DNA of 64,000 nt from Pseudobdellovibrio sp031428275 (GTDB lineage: Bacteria; Bdellovibrionota; Bdellovibrionia; Bdellovibrionales; Bdellovibrionaceae), in contig JANPPC010000013.1 in assembly GCA_031428275.1 (NCBI GenBank), positions 62,001 through 126,000 on the forward strand. Reading direction: 5' to 3'. A program made the translations under genes and the position numbers. Below are positions 17,698 to 26,890 of the stretch, piece after piece. Under the pieces are notes generated by a model. It searched no databases. It saw only the letters and a program-made list of their open reading frames with translations, and was not told the origin of the DNA. The first letter of the stretch is position 1. Every line of letters starts with the position of its first letter.

Positions 17698-18913
17698 GAT
17701 TCTTTTTATTATGACGGGGTCAATCGCTTGCTTCAAAGCGTGTGCAGCTTTATCGAAATTAAAACAGGCCGGTCACATTTTAAAAGTCGTTATGTCTGAG
17801 GGAAGTTTGCAGTTTATCGGTGCGGCAACTATCGAAGGCTTAACTGGCGAAGCACCGATTACAGACATGTATGCTTCAGGCCAAATTATGGATCACATAA
17901 ATCTAAATCGATGGGCCGATCTAGTCATCGTTGCGCCGGCAACTGCGAATTACATAAATAAAATTGCGTATGGCTTGGGTGACGATCTTTTGACTACTTT
18001 GTTTCTAGCCCACGATTTTAAAAAGCCGTTTCTAGTTACTCCCGCGATGAATACAATGATGTATTTGCATCCAACTACGCAAGCTTCGATTAAAAAGCTA
18101 AAAGAAATGAACGTTGAGATTCTTGAAACAGCATCAGGAGTTCTTGCTTGCGGTGAAGTAGGTTACGGCCGATTGTTAGAGCCTGAACTGATTGTTCAAG
18201 AGGTTCAAAAACGTTTGCAAACAACTTCGTCTTACCAAGGCATAACTCATGCAAAGCCATCAATTGGCGCTACCATTAAAGTTTTGATTACTTCGGGTGG
18301 CACGACAGAACCGATCGACGACGTTCGTGTCATAACTAATAATAGTACGGGTAAGACTGGCGCGCAGATCGCCGCAGCTCTTACCGAATCGGGCATCAGC
18401 GTGACTTACCTCCACGCCGAAGACGCTGTTAAGCCAGAATTTTCTAATAAAGCTGTTGCGTTTAAATCATTTACTGATCTTTCTGAAAAATTAGAAAACG
18501 AATTAAAATCTACAGATTATGATTGGGTTTTACATATGGCTGCTGTCAGCGATTATTCAGTCATTCCCACAGCCGGAAAAATCGGTAGCAGCGAAAACGA
18601 ACTCACCTTAAAGCTAAAGAAGAACCCTAAGCTTATCGAAGTAATTAAGAAGTTAAGCCCCAAAAGTAAGCTTGTTGGATTTAAACTGACTTCAACGACT
18701 GATGCAAAAATTATTGAGCAAAAAGTTTCTAATCTGTTTGAAAAATCTAATTGTGATTTTGTTGTCCAAAATGACTGGAACGACATTAAACACAATAATC
18801 GCAGATTTTCTTTCTATTCAGCTCTCGATAAAAATGACCCGCAAAAAATATCAAGCACTAACGAGCTTGCTTCTATTTTGTTTCAAAAAATAATTGAAAA
18901 GGAATCTTTATGA
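17684..18913 (+). CDS. coaBC: bifunctional phosphopantothenoylcysteine synthase/decarboxylase
   Basis: Converts 4'-phosphopantothenate plus cysteine into 4'-phosphopantetheine in two steps. The N-terminal CoaC domain (about 1-180) is a flavoprotein with GSIACFKA, the DHINLNRWAD histidine, PAMNTMM, and the substrate clamp ASGVLACGEVGYGRL with the active-site Cys. The C-terminal CoaB domain (about 198-409) has LITSGGTTEPIDDVR, ITNNSTGKTG, MAAVSDY, KLKKNPKLI and VGFKLTS, covering nucleotide binding and the catalytic Asn and Lys. 409 residues, standard length. Overlaps panC by 14 bp and coaX by 4 bp. Confidence 0.95.
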   Translation: MSQSKILFIMTGSIACFKACAALSKLKQAGHILKVVMSEGSLQFIGAATIEGLTGEAPITDMYASGQIMDHINLNRWADLVIVAPATANYINKIAYGLGDDLLTTLFLAHDFKKPFLVTPAMNTMMYLHPTTQASIKKLKEMNVEILETASGVLACGEVGYGRLLEPELIVQEVQKRLQTTSSYQGITHAKPSIGATIKVLITSGGTTEPIDDVRVITNNSTGKTGAQIAAALTESGISVTYLHAEDAVKPEFSNKAVAFKSFTDLSEKLENELKSTDYDWVLHMAAVSDYSVIPTAGKIGSSENELTLKLKKNPKLIEVIKKLSPKSKLVGFKLTSTTDAKIIEQKVSNLFEKSNCDFVVQNDWNDIKHNNRRFSFYSALDKNDPQKISSTNELASILFQKIIEKESL

Positions 18914-19731
18914 TTTTAGCTTTAGACGTAGGAAATACACAAATCTACGGAGGGGTTTTTGATACCGTAGCTACCGGTGAAAAAATGCTTATATCTTTCC
19001 GTAGAAACTCAAAACAGGGTTCTTCATCAGATGAAGTCGGTGTCTTTTTAAGAATGGTTATTCGTGAAAACGGAATTGATCCAACTTTAATAAAGCAAAT
19101 TGTACTTTGTTCGGTTGTGCCGGAGGTGATTTATTCTTTGCGTGGTGCCTGCCAGAAGTATTTCAATATTACTCCTTTCATTTTGCAGGCCGGAGTTAAA
19201 ACGGGTTTACGTATTCGCTACCGTAACCCACTCGAAGTCGGCGCTGACCGCATAGCTAATTCAATTGCGGCGACTCACTTATTTCCTAATGAAAATTTAA
19301 TTTTAGTCGATCTGGGAACAGCGACAACTTTTTGTGCTATTACGGCGGATCGCGATTACCTAGGTGGGTCGATCATTGCCGGCCTTAAGTTAAATATGGA
19401 AGCACTTGAAGCAAAAACCGCGAAACTTCCGTCAGTTGAAATTGTTCCGAAGAATGAAGTACTGGGTCTTTCAACCGTTGAAAGCTTGCAGTCAGGTCTC
19501 TATTACGGCCACTTGGGTGCTATGCGTGAGATTATAACTCGAATTACGGCCGAATGTTTTGCCGGCGCGAAACCATTTGTTATTGGTACGGGCGGTTTTT
19601 CTAGTTTATTCGAGAAAGAAAAGATATTTGATCGCATTATGCCCGACCTCGTTTTAAAGGGCAATTTGATCGCATTAAAGATGAACAATAATCAAAATTC
19701 AAAAAATTATTTTGCAGGAGCCGAAAAATGA
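18910..19731 (+). CDS. coaX: type III pantothenate kinase
   Basis: Phosphorylates pantothenate, the first step from vitamin to CoA. It is an ASKHA-fold enzyme without close feedback control by CoA, as known for type III kinases. Visible are the phosphate loop LDVGNTQIYGGVF at the N-terminus, SVVPEV (near 77), the pantothenate-binding GADRIANSIAA (near 112), and LVDLGTATTF with the catalytic-region Asp. 273 residues, slightly longer than average. The ATG overlaps the coaBC stop by 4 bp, with GGAAT upstream. Placing the kinase within the pan operon couples de novo synthesis and activation. Confidence 0.95.
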   Translation: MILALDVGNTQIYGGVFDTVATGEKMLISFRRNSKQGSSSDEVGVFLRMVIRENGIDPTLIKQIVLCSVVPEVIYSLRGACQKYFNITPFILQAGVKTGLRIRYRNPLEVGADRIANSIAATHLFPNENLILVDLGTATTFCAITADRDYLGGSIIAGLKLNMEALEAKTAKLPSVEIVPKNEVLGLSTVESLQSGLYYGHLGAMREIITRITAECFAGAKPFVIGTGGFSSLFEKEKIFDRIMPDLVLKGNLIALKMNNNQNSKNYFAGAEK

Positions 19732-20123
19732 AAACTAAATCAAATGTGAAAATAAATATGATGTATTCAAAAATTCATCGGGCTACGGTAACCGAAGCTG
19801 ATCTTGAATACGAAGGCTCGATTTCAATTGATACTACGTTAATTAAACGGGCTAATTTCTTTATTAATCAACAAGTCGATATATACAATTGTAATAATGG
19901 CGCGCGGTTTACAACTTATGTTATTGCCGGCAAGTCTGGTGAAATATGCCTAAATGGCGCAGCCGCTAGACACGTTCAGCGCGGCGATAAAGTTATTATT
20001 GTCGCTTACGCTACAGTTGATCTACAAGATGCACCTAAACACGAACCCACGGTTGTGTTCGTAGATGAAAAGAATCGCTACAAAGAAATTCGTAAAGAAA
20101 AACGCGCGACTAAAGCTAAGTAA
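19728..20123 (+). CDS. panD: aspartate 1-decarboxylase
   Basis: Makes beta-alanine for PanC by decarboxylating aspartate. The enzyme self-cleaves to form its pyruvoyl cofactor; the cleavage site Gly30-Ser31 lies in DLEYEGSISID. SKIHRATVTEA directly precedes it and GAAARHVQRGDKVIIVAYA follows, both typical. A CAGGAG site 8 bp upstream supports the ATG at 19728 although this adds about six residues before the usual start, with Met codons also at 11 and 12. The 4-bp overlap with coaX continues the coupling of the operon. A basic tail of about ten residues follows the usual end. Last gene of the operon. Confidence 0.94.
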   Translation: MKTKSNVKINMMYSKIHRATVTEADLEYEGSISIDTTLIKRANFFINQQVDIYNCNNGARFTTYVIAGKSGEICLNGAAARHVQRGDKVIIVAYATVDLQDAPKHEPTVVFVDEKNRYKEIRKEKRATKAK

Positions 20124-20177
20124 ATATTTTGGAAAGACAGCGAAAGCTACCTTTGAAGCGTCGGCGGCGGTTAAGAA

Positions 20178-21272
20178 TTAAGCTGTCGGCGGTGTTTTAA
20201 CTAAAACTTTCCACATTTTCATATTGGCCTGAAATTCAATTTTCGCTAACTTAACTTCGGATCTCATCGTAGCCACTTTTTCTTTACCGGCGCATTGGCA
20301 TTCTTTCTTCAACTGCTCGAAACGCGTTTGCGATTGAATAATCTTTTCGTGCATCGGTACAATTCGCTCTTCGTAAAACTTTGAATGGCTAAATTTTTCC
20401 ATTTCAACCTGCAAGCGAGCTTTCAAAATCTCTGAAAACTGAACCGTTTTAAGTTTGTGGGCTAATCCCGTTAATGCCGCCAGCTGAATTGACCACTTGG
20501 TCGGATCCCAATGATACCAACGAATACCGTTACGATAATCGAACTGAAACTTGTGGTGAAAATTATGGTAACCTTCGCCATGAGTTAAAAACGCAACGAT
20601 CAAACTATCTTTCGCAGTTTTCTCGGTTGAATAAGGTGTTTTACCCATAGTATGGCTTAACGAATTTACAAAGAAAGTTGACTGCTGAGTTAAGAAAATT
20701 CTTAAACCTCCCGCGATTACTAAACCTAATAAAGCGTTTCCTAAAGCATAGCCAACTAAAAGTGGCAAAATGTAACCGACGCCAATCGCCCAGAAAATAT
20801 AATAGTCGTGCTGATGCTTTACCAATTTGTTTTTAACTAAATCGGGGGCGTTTATTGGCAAATTTACCGATTCGTTTTTCATCATCCATCCCATATGCGC
20901 ATACCAAAAACCTTTATTAATCGAATAAGGGTCTTTATCTGTATCTTCAAAACGGTGATGAATACGGTGATCACTTGACCATTTCAAACACGAACCTTGA
21001 AATGCACCCGCGCTGATAAATAGCAAGAACGCCTCTAAAATCGGATGCGCTTCGAAAGACTTATGCGAATACAATCGGTGATAACCCATGGTGATGCTTA
21101 AATTCGTTAGCACCGCAAAGATCAGCCCGAATATTGTAATCCAGCCGATATGTGAGGCCGAGTAACTATTCGAAAAAACTAAGTAAAGTACTAACGTCGT
21201 AACTGAAATGATTGGGTTTAAGATTAAAAATAAAGTGACTGACCAACAAATTTTTTTTAGATCTTGTGACAT
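20178..21272 (-). CDS. acyl-CoA/fatty-acid desaturase, delta-9 type
   Basis: A 364-residue membrane di-iron desaturase introducing a cis double bond into fatty acyl chains. The three histidine boxes are clear: HRLYSHKSF (near 65), HRIHHRFED (near 104) and GEGYHNFHH (near 225). Four hydrophobic spans flank them (about 10-30, 38-58, 155-195). The C-terminal 70 residues form a charged helical tail not seen in short bacterial enzymes. It controls membrane fluidity in aerobic conditions. Convergent with panD. The barrel gene at 21291 lies just upstream on the same strand with an 18-bp gap, so co-transcription is possible. Confidence 0.93.
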   Translation of the reverse strand: MSQDLKKICWSVTLFLILNPIISVTTLVLYLVFSNSYSASHIGWITIFGLIFAVLTNLSITMGYHRLYSHKSFEAHPILEAFLLFISAGAFQGSCLKWSSDHRIHHRFEDTDKDPYSINKGFWYAHMGWMMKNESVNLPINAPDLVKNKLVKHQHDYYIFWAIGVGYILPLLVGYALGNALLGLVIAGGLRIFLTQQSTFFVNSLSHTMGKTPYSTEKTAKDSLIVAFLTHGEGYHNFHHKFQFDYRNGIRWYHWDPTKWSIQLAALTGLAHKLKTVQFSEILKARLQVEMEKFSHSKFYEERIVPMHEKIIQSQTRFEQLKKECQCAGKEKVATMRSEVKLAKIEFQANMKMWKVLVKTPPTA

Positions 21273-21290
21273 ACTCGAATGTTATCAGAA

Positions 21291-22466
21291 CTAGTAGGCA
21301 AACTCACTGCCAAATGTCAGACCCGCTGCGAAATTATCTTGTTGCAACTTAGATGAAAACACATACGCGCCAATCACCGACCTGTTCGCTCGCGTCAACC
21401 ACGAGTAACCTACTGAATAATATGCGCTTTGACCAAAATACTTTATATCGTTGCCGAGCTTGTGACTAAATCCACAAAGAAACTGATGTCCAGAGGCTGA
21501 ATTCATTCTATAGCCAAAAGTCTGGCTTAAGTTGTAAGTGTAGTTTAGGTCAGTCCCTTCTTGAAACTGCGAATCTGTTATGAACTCATGATCTTCAAAT
21601 TTAAATCCGTGCCCGACAATAAAGGAAGACCCCAGCTCTTGCGCTTGCTCGCTCGAGGTGTCAGTCGTCGTCTTCGTATAATCTGTTGCATTGGCACCTC
21701 CGTGTAAGAAAGTCGTTAGCAGGGCTTCGCTACGCTTGTAAACCGATACCTGGCGCGAACGAACTTGGTAACCCAATGAATATCCTTTAAACGATGTATG
21801 CCCAGATACCGAAATTCCGACGCCTAAAGATTTTAAATCTGATTTCGTCGCCGCTGTTGATCGTGCATTACTGATTAAGCTAGTGGTTTCATTAAAACCA
21901 ACCGAGCTAATTTGGTTAAACTGCCCAAAATAACTAAGCGCGAAGGGAATACTGCGAAAAGCCATCGAGTAACCGAATAGAAATTGAGTTTGATCAGTGC
22001 TGATTTCACTTCTAGAAAGCTGACTGGAGGTTTGCGTCGTTAAGATCGTCTTCACCTTTGACGGTGAGATATTCGCCAGAAAAAATTCGTGCACTAAAAA
22101 AGTACCATCGATCACCGAACCTAAGTACGAAGGGTTTAGAGCGAATGAAGTTGTTTCTTTATTTTCTGACTTAGACGAGAAACTTCCAAGTGTATTGCCT
22201 GCCAAACTATACGAGCTATCCTTTTTTTTATTCAACAAACTTGGGTTATAGTAAGATGCCGCTGTGGAGTCCGATAACGCAGCTCCTGAATTACCCATCA
22301 AACCTTCGTAAAGACCTAAAGCCAACTGTGCATGAGCTGTAAAAGAAACCAGAATAAAAGCCAAGAATAAAATTAATTGGTTTCCGTACGAAAAAGCTCG
22401 ATCGCATCGACAATGGCTTTTGGTTTGTAGGCTTGCGAATCTTCGTACCACTGTATTTGACTCCAC
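21291..22466 (-). CDS. predicted outer-membrane beta-barrel protein, unknown role
   Basis: About 360 mature residues with a clear secretory hydrophobic core and cleavage region (LILFLAFILVSFTAHAQ, residues 31-47 from the upstream ATG). The protein then shows ALSDSTAASYYNPSLL, reminiscent of FadL/PorV-type barrels, followed by alternating aromatic/polar strands and a C-terminal aromatic residue (EFAY) typical of BAM substrates. The only in-frame ATG (22466) would place 30 odd, Cys/Arg-rich residues before the signal and overlaps the upstream gene by 94 bp. The real start may be later and non-AUG. Function unknown. Confidence 0.65.
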   Translation of the reverse strand: MESNTVVRRFASLQTKSHCRCDRAFSYGNQLILFLAFILVSFTAHAQLALGLYEGLMGNSGAALSDSTAASYYNPSLLNKKKDSSYSLAGNTLGSFSSKSENKETTSFALNPSYLGSVIDGTFLVHEFFLANISPSKVKTILTTQTSSQLSRSEISTDQTQFLFGYSMAFRSIPFALSYFGQFNQISSVGFNETTSLISNARSTAATKSDLKSLGVGISVSGHTSFKGYSLGYQVRSRQVSVYKRSEALLTTFLHGGANATDYTKTTTDTSSEQAQELGSSFIVGHGFKFEDHEFITDSQFQEGTDLNYTYNLSQTFGYRMNSASGHQFLCGFSHKLGNDIKYFGQSAYYSVGYSWLTRANRSVIGAYVFSSKLQQDNFAAGLTFGSEFAY

Positions 22467-23923
22467 CCTAGCGTCTGGAATTCTGGTTTAGAAACATCTC
22501 TGTTCTGAACTAGATCAAAAAAGTTTTTAATGTGCAACAGCTCATTTGCCTTAGACTCAAATGATGGTACGTGAAATTGAATAAATGAAAGATGTTTATT
22601 CTTGCGAGAAAAACCCTGCACTCCATCGCTGATAAGCGATGCATAATTTATTTTTTTAGTTTGATCGCAACCTTTGATTAAAAGTAACTTCTCGGTATGT
22701 TTAAAAAATTGTGTCATTTCAATTTCTTTTAAACTTAGGCAAGCAAAAAACACATGTTGCTGCGTACGAATCTGATCGAATGATTTTAATGGTAAGCTGA
22801 AATGGCCCGGTAAAATCCAAATTTGATTTTTGTCTTTTAACGCAATCTGTAACTGTGGGTGATTCAGCGAAGCCTCTTCGATATTCTTAAATAAGACTGA
22901 CTGCATCGAAATATCATCTGGATATTCGAACAAGTAATCAAAATACGCTTCTGCGAAAGAATCATTCACACCCGCCTGCTGCAAGTTCTGAGCAACGCGC
23001 GAATAGAATTCGCGGTATTCGATTTCGTTCTGAATTAGCGAGGATGAGTTCATTAAATCGGTCATCTTTTTAATATTCATCATTCCCTGCTTTAGCGGAT
23101 GGGTATCTGACATCACCATTGCGATCGCTTTTTCAGAACTTAGCTGCTGGGTTTGAAAGTAGCGTGGCATTAGATGTAAAAATCTATTCTTTTCTTTAAA
23201 TGAAAGTTCGTCGTACGATTTAATCCACACCGAAGTCATTAGCGGACGCAAACTAAGGGACAATAGCAAATCACTACTTAAGTTTTCTTGGTTTTTGATC
23301 AAAGCACATTCTGTGAAATGCTCTGATACTTTCCACGGAGATTCACAGTAGCCATCTTTTGACTTAAGCACTTGCGGCCAGCGTGAACCACCGATTTTAG
23401 TCTTTAATTTTAATATAGGATCTTCAATGACAAGGTTTCCGTTTAAAGCATACAAAAGAAAATCGGCCGCTACTTCGACAAATAATTGTTGCGAAGGTAG
23501 ATCTTTTTTAAGTCGCTCTTGCAACCAAACTTTAAAAAGCGCGCGCTCAAAATGCGCTGAAGAATTAAATAATTGTGAACCGATTTCTATATGGTGATCC
23601 GTAATTTTGAAAATGATCGGTTGCACTTCATTAATGCGAATTTGAATTGGTCGCTCGTAAGCTTCTATATTACGAATGAACATGGCCACATTTTCGATGC
23701 GAGATTCTAGCAAGTCTTTGTTTTCGTCGAAGTAACGTGAATAGGGAACTGCGCCGCTCGATGAGCAACGGAAAACGGTTTCGGTCTTCTCCAAAGTCAC
23801 TCTGTCGATTCTTTCGACAACTTTGGAATCAATACAAAGTGGTTTCTTCGAGCTGACGATCAAAACTAACAGGGCTGCGAAAATGCCTGCCGAAAGACTC
23901 ATCAACCATCGTTCTAAGTTCAT
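22373..23923 (-). CDS. membrane-anchored protein of unknown function
   Basis: About 516 residues. One N-terminal transmembrane segment (about 5-22 from the ATG at 23923; the frame also opens from a TTG at 23953) followed by a large extracytoplasmic region. This region has a KPLCIDSKVV start and a CSSSGAVPYSRYF segment, so two early cysteines may pair. The remainder looks globular alpha/beta. VFFACLSLKEIEM near 390 and LLLIKGCDQTKKINYASLI near 416 are strand-like. I recognise no family. It overlaps the downstream barrel gene, so the two are probably translationally coupled and may cooperate at the envelope. Confidence 0.68.
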   Translation of the reverse strand: MNLERWLMSLSAGIFAALLVLIVSSKKPLCIDSKVVERIDRVTLEKTETVFRCSSSGAVPYSRYFDENKDLLESRIENVAMFIRNIEAYERPIQIRINEVQPIIFKITDHHIEIGSQLFNSSAHFERALFKVWLQERLKKDLPSQQLFVEVAADFLLYALNGNLVIEDPILKLKTKIGGSRWPQVLKSKDGYCESPWKVSEHFTECALIKNQENLSSDLLLSLSLRPLMTSVWIKSYDELSFKEKNRFLHLMPRYFQTQQLSSEKAIAMVMSDTHPLKQGMMNIKKMTDLMNSSSLIQNEIEYREFYSRVAQNLQQAGVNDSFAEAYFDYLFEYPDDISMQSVLFKNIEEASLNHPQLQIALKDKNQIWILPGHFSLPLKSFDQIRTQQHVFFACLSLKEIEMTQFFKHTEKLLLIKGCDQTKKINYASLISDGVQGFSRKNKHLSFIQFHVPSFESKANELLHIKNFFDLVQNRDVSKPEFQTLGWSQIQWYEDSQAYKPKAIVDAIELFRTETN

Positions 23924-24037
23924 ACTGATTTGGTTAGCAAGACCAATACCCAAAACTGAAAGAGTCGACGGACCCTGGCCAGGGCGGCATTTCTACGTTT
24001 TTCATAATAAACACAGTTTTATTAGAATATGACTGGT

Positions 24038-24961
24038 TTAAAAGCCAATCGGTTTAAGTACGCCGACTTTGCCAACTTTCGAAGATAGCGGGTGATCCAT
24101 CAAAGGCTGCAACCAGCGGTTAGCTTGAATTAGTTTTTCTAAATTCAAACCGGTTTTCACTTTCATACCTTCAAACATGTAGACTACATCTTCCGTCGCC
24201 ACATTCCCAGTTGCACCCGGCGCATACGGACAGCCACCAAGACCACCAATACTAGAATCAAATGTTCTAATTCCAACATCATAAGCTACTAAAATATTTG
24301 CCAAGGCCTGGCCACGTGTATCGTGAAAATGTCCCGCTAGCTTTTTTGAAGAAATTGTTTTTTGTAACTGAGTAAATAAATACTTAACTTGTCCGACGTT
24401 TGCGGCACCAATTGTATCACCAATCGAAGTTTCATACACACCCAGCGCATTCATGCGGCCAGCAATGGTAATCACTTTTTTGGGGTCAATCACACCTTCG
24501 AACGGGCATACAAAGCAAGTTGATAAGTAACCACGAACTTTGATTTTATGTTTCTTTGCTAAAGTCATAACGGCTTTAAATCGGTCAAAGCTTTCATCAA
24601 TGCTACAATTGATATTTTTTTGTGAAAATGTTTCTGAGCATGCGGCAAAAATAGCGACTTCTTTTATACCCGATTCAATGGCCTGTAACATACCCTCTTC
24701 GTTTGGCACTAATACACTAGGTTTTAAAATTTTGGTCGCCTTACGCTTAACAATTTCTTTTAGTGTGATCTTAGTTAAATCTTTAGTAACCGCCATTTGC
24801 GGAACCCACTTAGTCGAAACGAAAGCGCCCACTTCAAAATTAATAGTACCCGCGTCGATTAGTTTTTTTAAAAGATCGAAGCGCTGCTGAACAGTCAAAT
24901 CGGTTGATTCGTTTTGTAAACCATCACGAAGACCTACTTCAACAATGCGAACAGTCTTCAT
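24038..24961 (-). CDS. mvaB: hydroxymethylglutaryl-CoA lyase
   Basis: Last step of leucine catabolism: cleaves HMG-CoA into acetoacetate and acetyl-CoA. A 307-residue TIM barrel of the DRE-type family. EVGLRDGLQNE at 8-18 holds the catalytic Arg (R12) and metal-site Asp (D13), GHFHDTRGQALAN (near 224) holds the two metal histidines, and GGLGGCPYAPGATGN (near 254) contains the catalytic Cys and glycine-rich loop. The start overlaps the biotin carrier gene by 4 bp. It is the last gene of the biotin carboxylase-carrier-lyase transcript. Confidence 0.94.
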   Translation of the reverse strand: MKTVRIVEVGLRDGLQNESTDLTVQQRFDLLKKLIDAGTINFEVGAFVSTKWVPQMAVTKDLTKITLKEIVKRKATKILKPSVLVPNEEGMLQAIESGIKEVAIFAACSETFSQKNINCSIDESFDRFKAVMTLAKKHKIKVRGYLSTCFVCPFEGVIDPKKVITIAGRMNALGVYETSIGDTIGAANVGQVKYLFTQLQKTISSKKLAGHFHDTRGQALANILVAYDVGIRTFDSSIGGLGGCPYAPGATGNVATEDVVYMFEGMKVKTGLNLEKLIQANRWLQPLMDHPLSSKVGKVGVLKPIGF

Positions 24962-25350
24962 TTTTTTACCTCAGGCGCCAATTGCACTAGTAAGTGACCT
25001 AAGCTGACTTGCTGGCCAACCTCGGCAGAAACTTTTTCTACGATCGAATCGATATCAGATTTTAAAGTGTATTCCATCTTCATAGCTTCCATCACGATAA
25101 GCGGATCGCCTTTTTTTACGTTTTGACCTTCTTTAACAAAAACTTTCGTCATTTTGCCTGGCATAGGTGCTGTAATTTTATCTGGAGATTTAGATTTTGA
25201 CTTACTTTTAGCGTGCGAACTTTGGCCAAGTTCAACCAGATCATACGAATAGACTTCACCTTCCAACTTAAACCAGATTTTTCTATCAATAATTTCGGCT
25301 AATATATGTTTATCGACTCCGTCAATTTTGACTGTCATATTTTGCTTCAT
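24958..25350 (-). CDS. biotin carboxyl carrier protein of the acyl-CoA carboxylase
   Basis: A 130-residue stand-alone biotinyl domain protein. The biotin attachment site is VMEAMKMEY with K91. Before it lies a flexible Lys/Ser/Ala linker (about 45-58) and an N-terminal strand region. The start is decided by a GGAGAGG site and a TAATG junction: the ATG at 25350 overlaps the stop codon of the biotin carboxylase by one base. The frame is open nine codons further upstream but without a site. It should shuttle carboxyl-biotin between the biotin carboxylase (25350-26843) and the carboxyltransferase (28087-29691). In most methylcrotonyl-CoA carboxylases this domain is fused to the biotin carboxylase. 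Confidence 0.9.
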   Translation of the reverse strand: MKQNMTVKIDGVDKHILAEIIDRKIWFKLEGEVYSYDLVELGQSSHAKSKSKSKSPDKITAPMPGKMTKVFVKEGQNVKKGDPLIVMEAMKMEYTLKSDIDSIVEKVSAEVGQQVSLGHLLVQLAPEVKK

Positions 25351-26843
25351 TAGATACCTCTCCAAAATGAAGACCACGGAGAGTTTGCTTCAGAATTTAG
25401 TCCCCTAGCAACGCCTTCAACTGGGCTGCCTTTCAAATTTTTACTAATTTGCTGCGCCCACTTTTTAATTTGCGCATCGTCAGCCGGAGACTTCAAAGCT
25501 TCTGCAAAGTAAGTCTCAATAAAACGGGTGGTCATTTTTCCCGACTGAAATTCCGGGTGATTCAATATTTCAATTAAATACGGAATATTCGTATCAACGC
25601 CAAAGACAGTCGAATCTTTCAAAGTACGAATCATTTTTTGAATCGCTCGCGGGCGATTTTCATCCCAAACAATTACTTTCGCAATCATTGGGTCATAGTG
25701 TGAGGTGATTGTATCGCCCGATTCAAAACCGTATTCGTAACGGCGGCGTGGGCCCTCTGGCCATTGCACTAATCCTAGCTTACCCGTCGAAGGAACTCCT
25801 CCTAGGTAAGGGTTTTCAGCATAGACCCGACATTCAATCGAGTGGCCTCGCGGAATACGAATATCTGTGGAATCAAAAATGAAAGTACCCTGCGCTGTTA
25901 AGATCTGCATTTTAACTAAATCGATGCCCAGAACCTCTTCGGTCACCGGATGCTCGACCTGCAAACGAGTATTCACTTCTAGCAAATAAAACTGACCGTC
26001 TTGCAGTAAAAATTCAACGGTGCCTGCACTTTTGTACTTACCTAATGAAGCAATTGTGCAGGCCACTTCGCCCATACGACGCCGTAGTTCATCCGTTAAT
26101 GAAGGCGACGTAGCTTCTTCGATAATTTTTTGGTGGCGGCGTTGCACTGAACATTCACGATCAAACAAGTGAACTACATGCCCTGTTGCATCTGCAAAAA
26201 TTTGAAATTCAATATGCTTTGCTTTGTCTAAATACTTTTCTAAAAATACCACCGAAGAGCCAAAGGCCGACAAGGCCTCGCGCTGTGCGGACTCGATGGC
26301 GTCTTGGGCTTGATTCATTTCGCGAATTAATTTCATACCTCGACCGCCGCCGCCAGCCGCTGCTTTTACAATAACTGGTAAACCAATTTTTTCAACTTCA
26401 CGTAATAAAGTCGATAACGATTGATCGTCGCTCTCGTAACCAGGGATTAAAGGTAGATTTGCTTTTTTTGCTAAATTTTTGAAAGAAACTTTATCGCCCA
26501 ATTTGCGTATAGCTTCAGATGATGGACCAACAAAAATTAGGCCGGCTTTTTCACACTGCTCGGCAAAATCTGCATTTTCTGACAAAAAACCAAACCCGGG
26601 ATGCACGGCATCGGCTCCGGCCGCAATCGCTCCGTTGATATTGGCTTCAATATTTAAGTAACTAAGTGCCGTTGCTGCCGGACCAATACAAATTGTTTTG
26701 GTTGCTAGGCGATAAGCGCGAGTTTGAATGTCTGCGTCGGAATGAAGCAATACTGTTTCAATCCCTAACTCTTCACAAGCTCTGATAATGCGAACGGCAA
26801 CTTCTCCGCGATTGGCAATGGCCACACGACGTATTTGTTTCAT
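25350..26843 (-). CDS. biotin carboxylase subunit of (methylcrotonyl-)acyl-CoA carboxylase
   Basis: ATP- and bicarbonate-dependent carboxylation of biotin on the carrier protein. 497 residues: N-terminal biotin-carboxylase domain (IANRGEVAVRIIRACEELGI at the start), ATP-grasp with KAAAGGGGRGMKLI (near 158), the LLEVNTRLQVEHPVTE catalytic segment (near 285-300), and the C-terminal carboxylase domain (IECRVYAENPY near 334). It ends after the biotin carboxylase core plus about 45 residues, with no biotinyl domain, which follows as a separate gene. The leucine-pathway neighbours indicate that 3-methylcrotonyl-CoA is the substrate of the complex; a general acetyl-CoA carboxylase role cannot be excluded from this subunit alone. 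Confidence 0.9.
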   Translation of the reverse strand: MKQIRRVAIANRGEVAVRIIRACEELGIETVLLHSDADIQTRAYRLATKTICIGPAATALSYLNIEANINGAIAAGADAVHPGFGFLSENADFAEQCEKAGLIFVGPSSEAIRKLGDKVSFKNLAKKANLPLIPGYESDDQSLSTLLREVEKIGLPVIVKAAAGGGGRGMKLIREMNQAQDAIESAQREALSAFGSSVVFLEKYLDKAKHIEFQIFADATGHVVHLFDRECSVQRRHQKIIEEATSPSLTDELRRRMGEVACTIASLGKYKSAGTVEFLLQDGQFYLLEVNTRLQVEHPVTEEVLGIDLVKMQILTAQGTFIFDSTDIRIPRGHSIECRVYAENPYLGGVPSTGKLGLVQWPEGPRRRYEYGFESGDTITSHYDPMIAKVIVWDENRPRAIQKMIRTLKDSTVFGVDTNIPYLIEILNHPEFQSGKMTTRFIETYFAEALKSPADDAQIKKWAQQISKNLKGSPVEGVARGLNSEANSPWSSFWRGI

Positions 26844-26890
26844 TTTTTCAGCCTAGTAGACTTTTATTTCGTTGTCACTTTCTAGACACC

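Noticed and set aside
23973..23984. Perfect palindrome CCCTGGCCAGGG upstream of the 22373-23923 gene
   Set aside because: Too short a loop-free palindrome to call a terminator, and no repeat of it was noticed elsewhere in the window.
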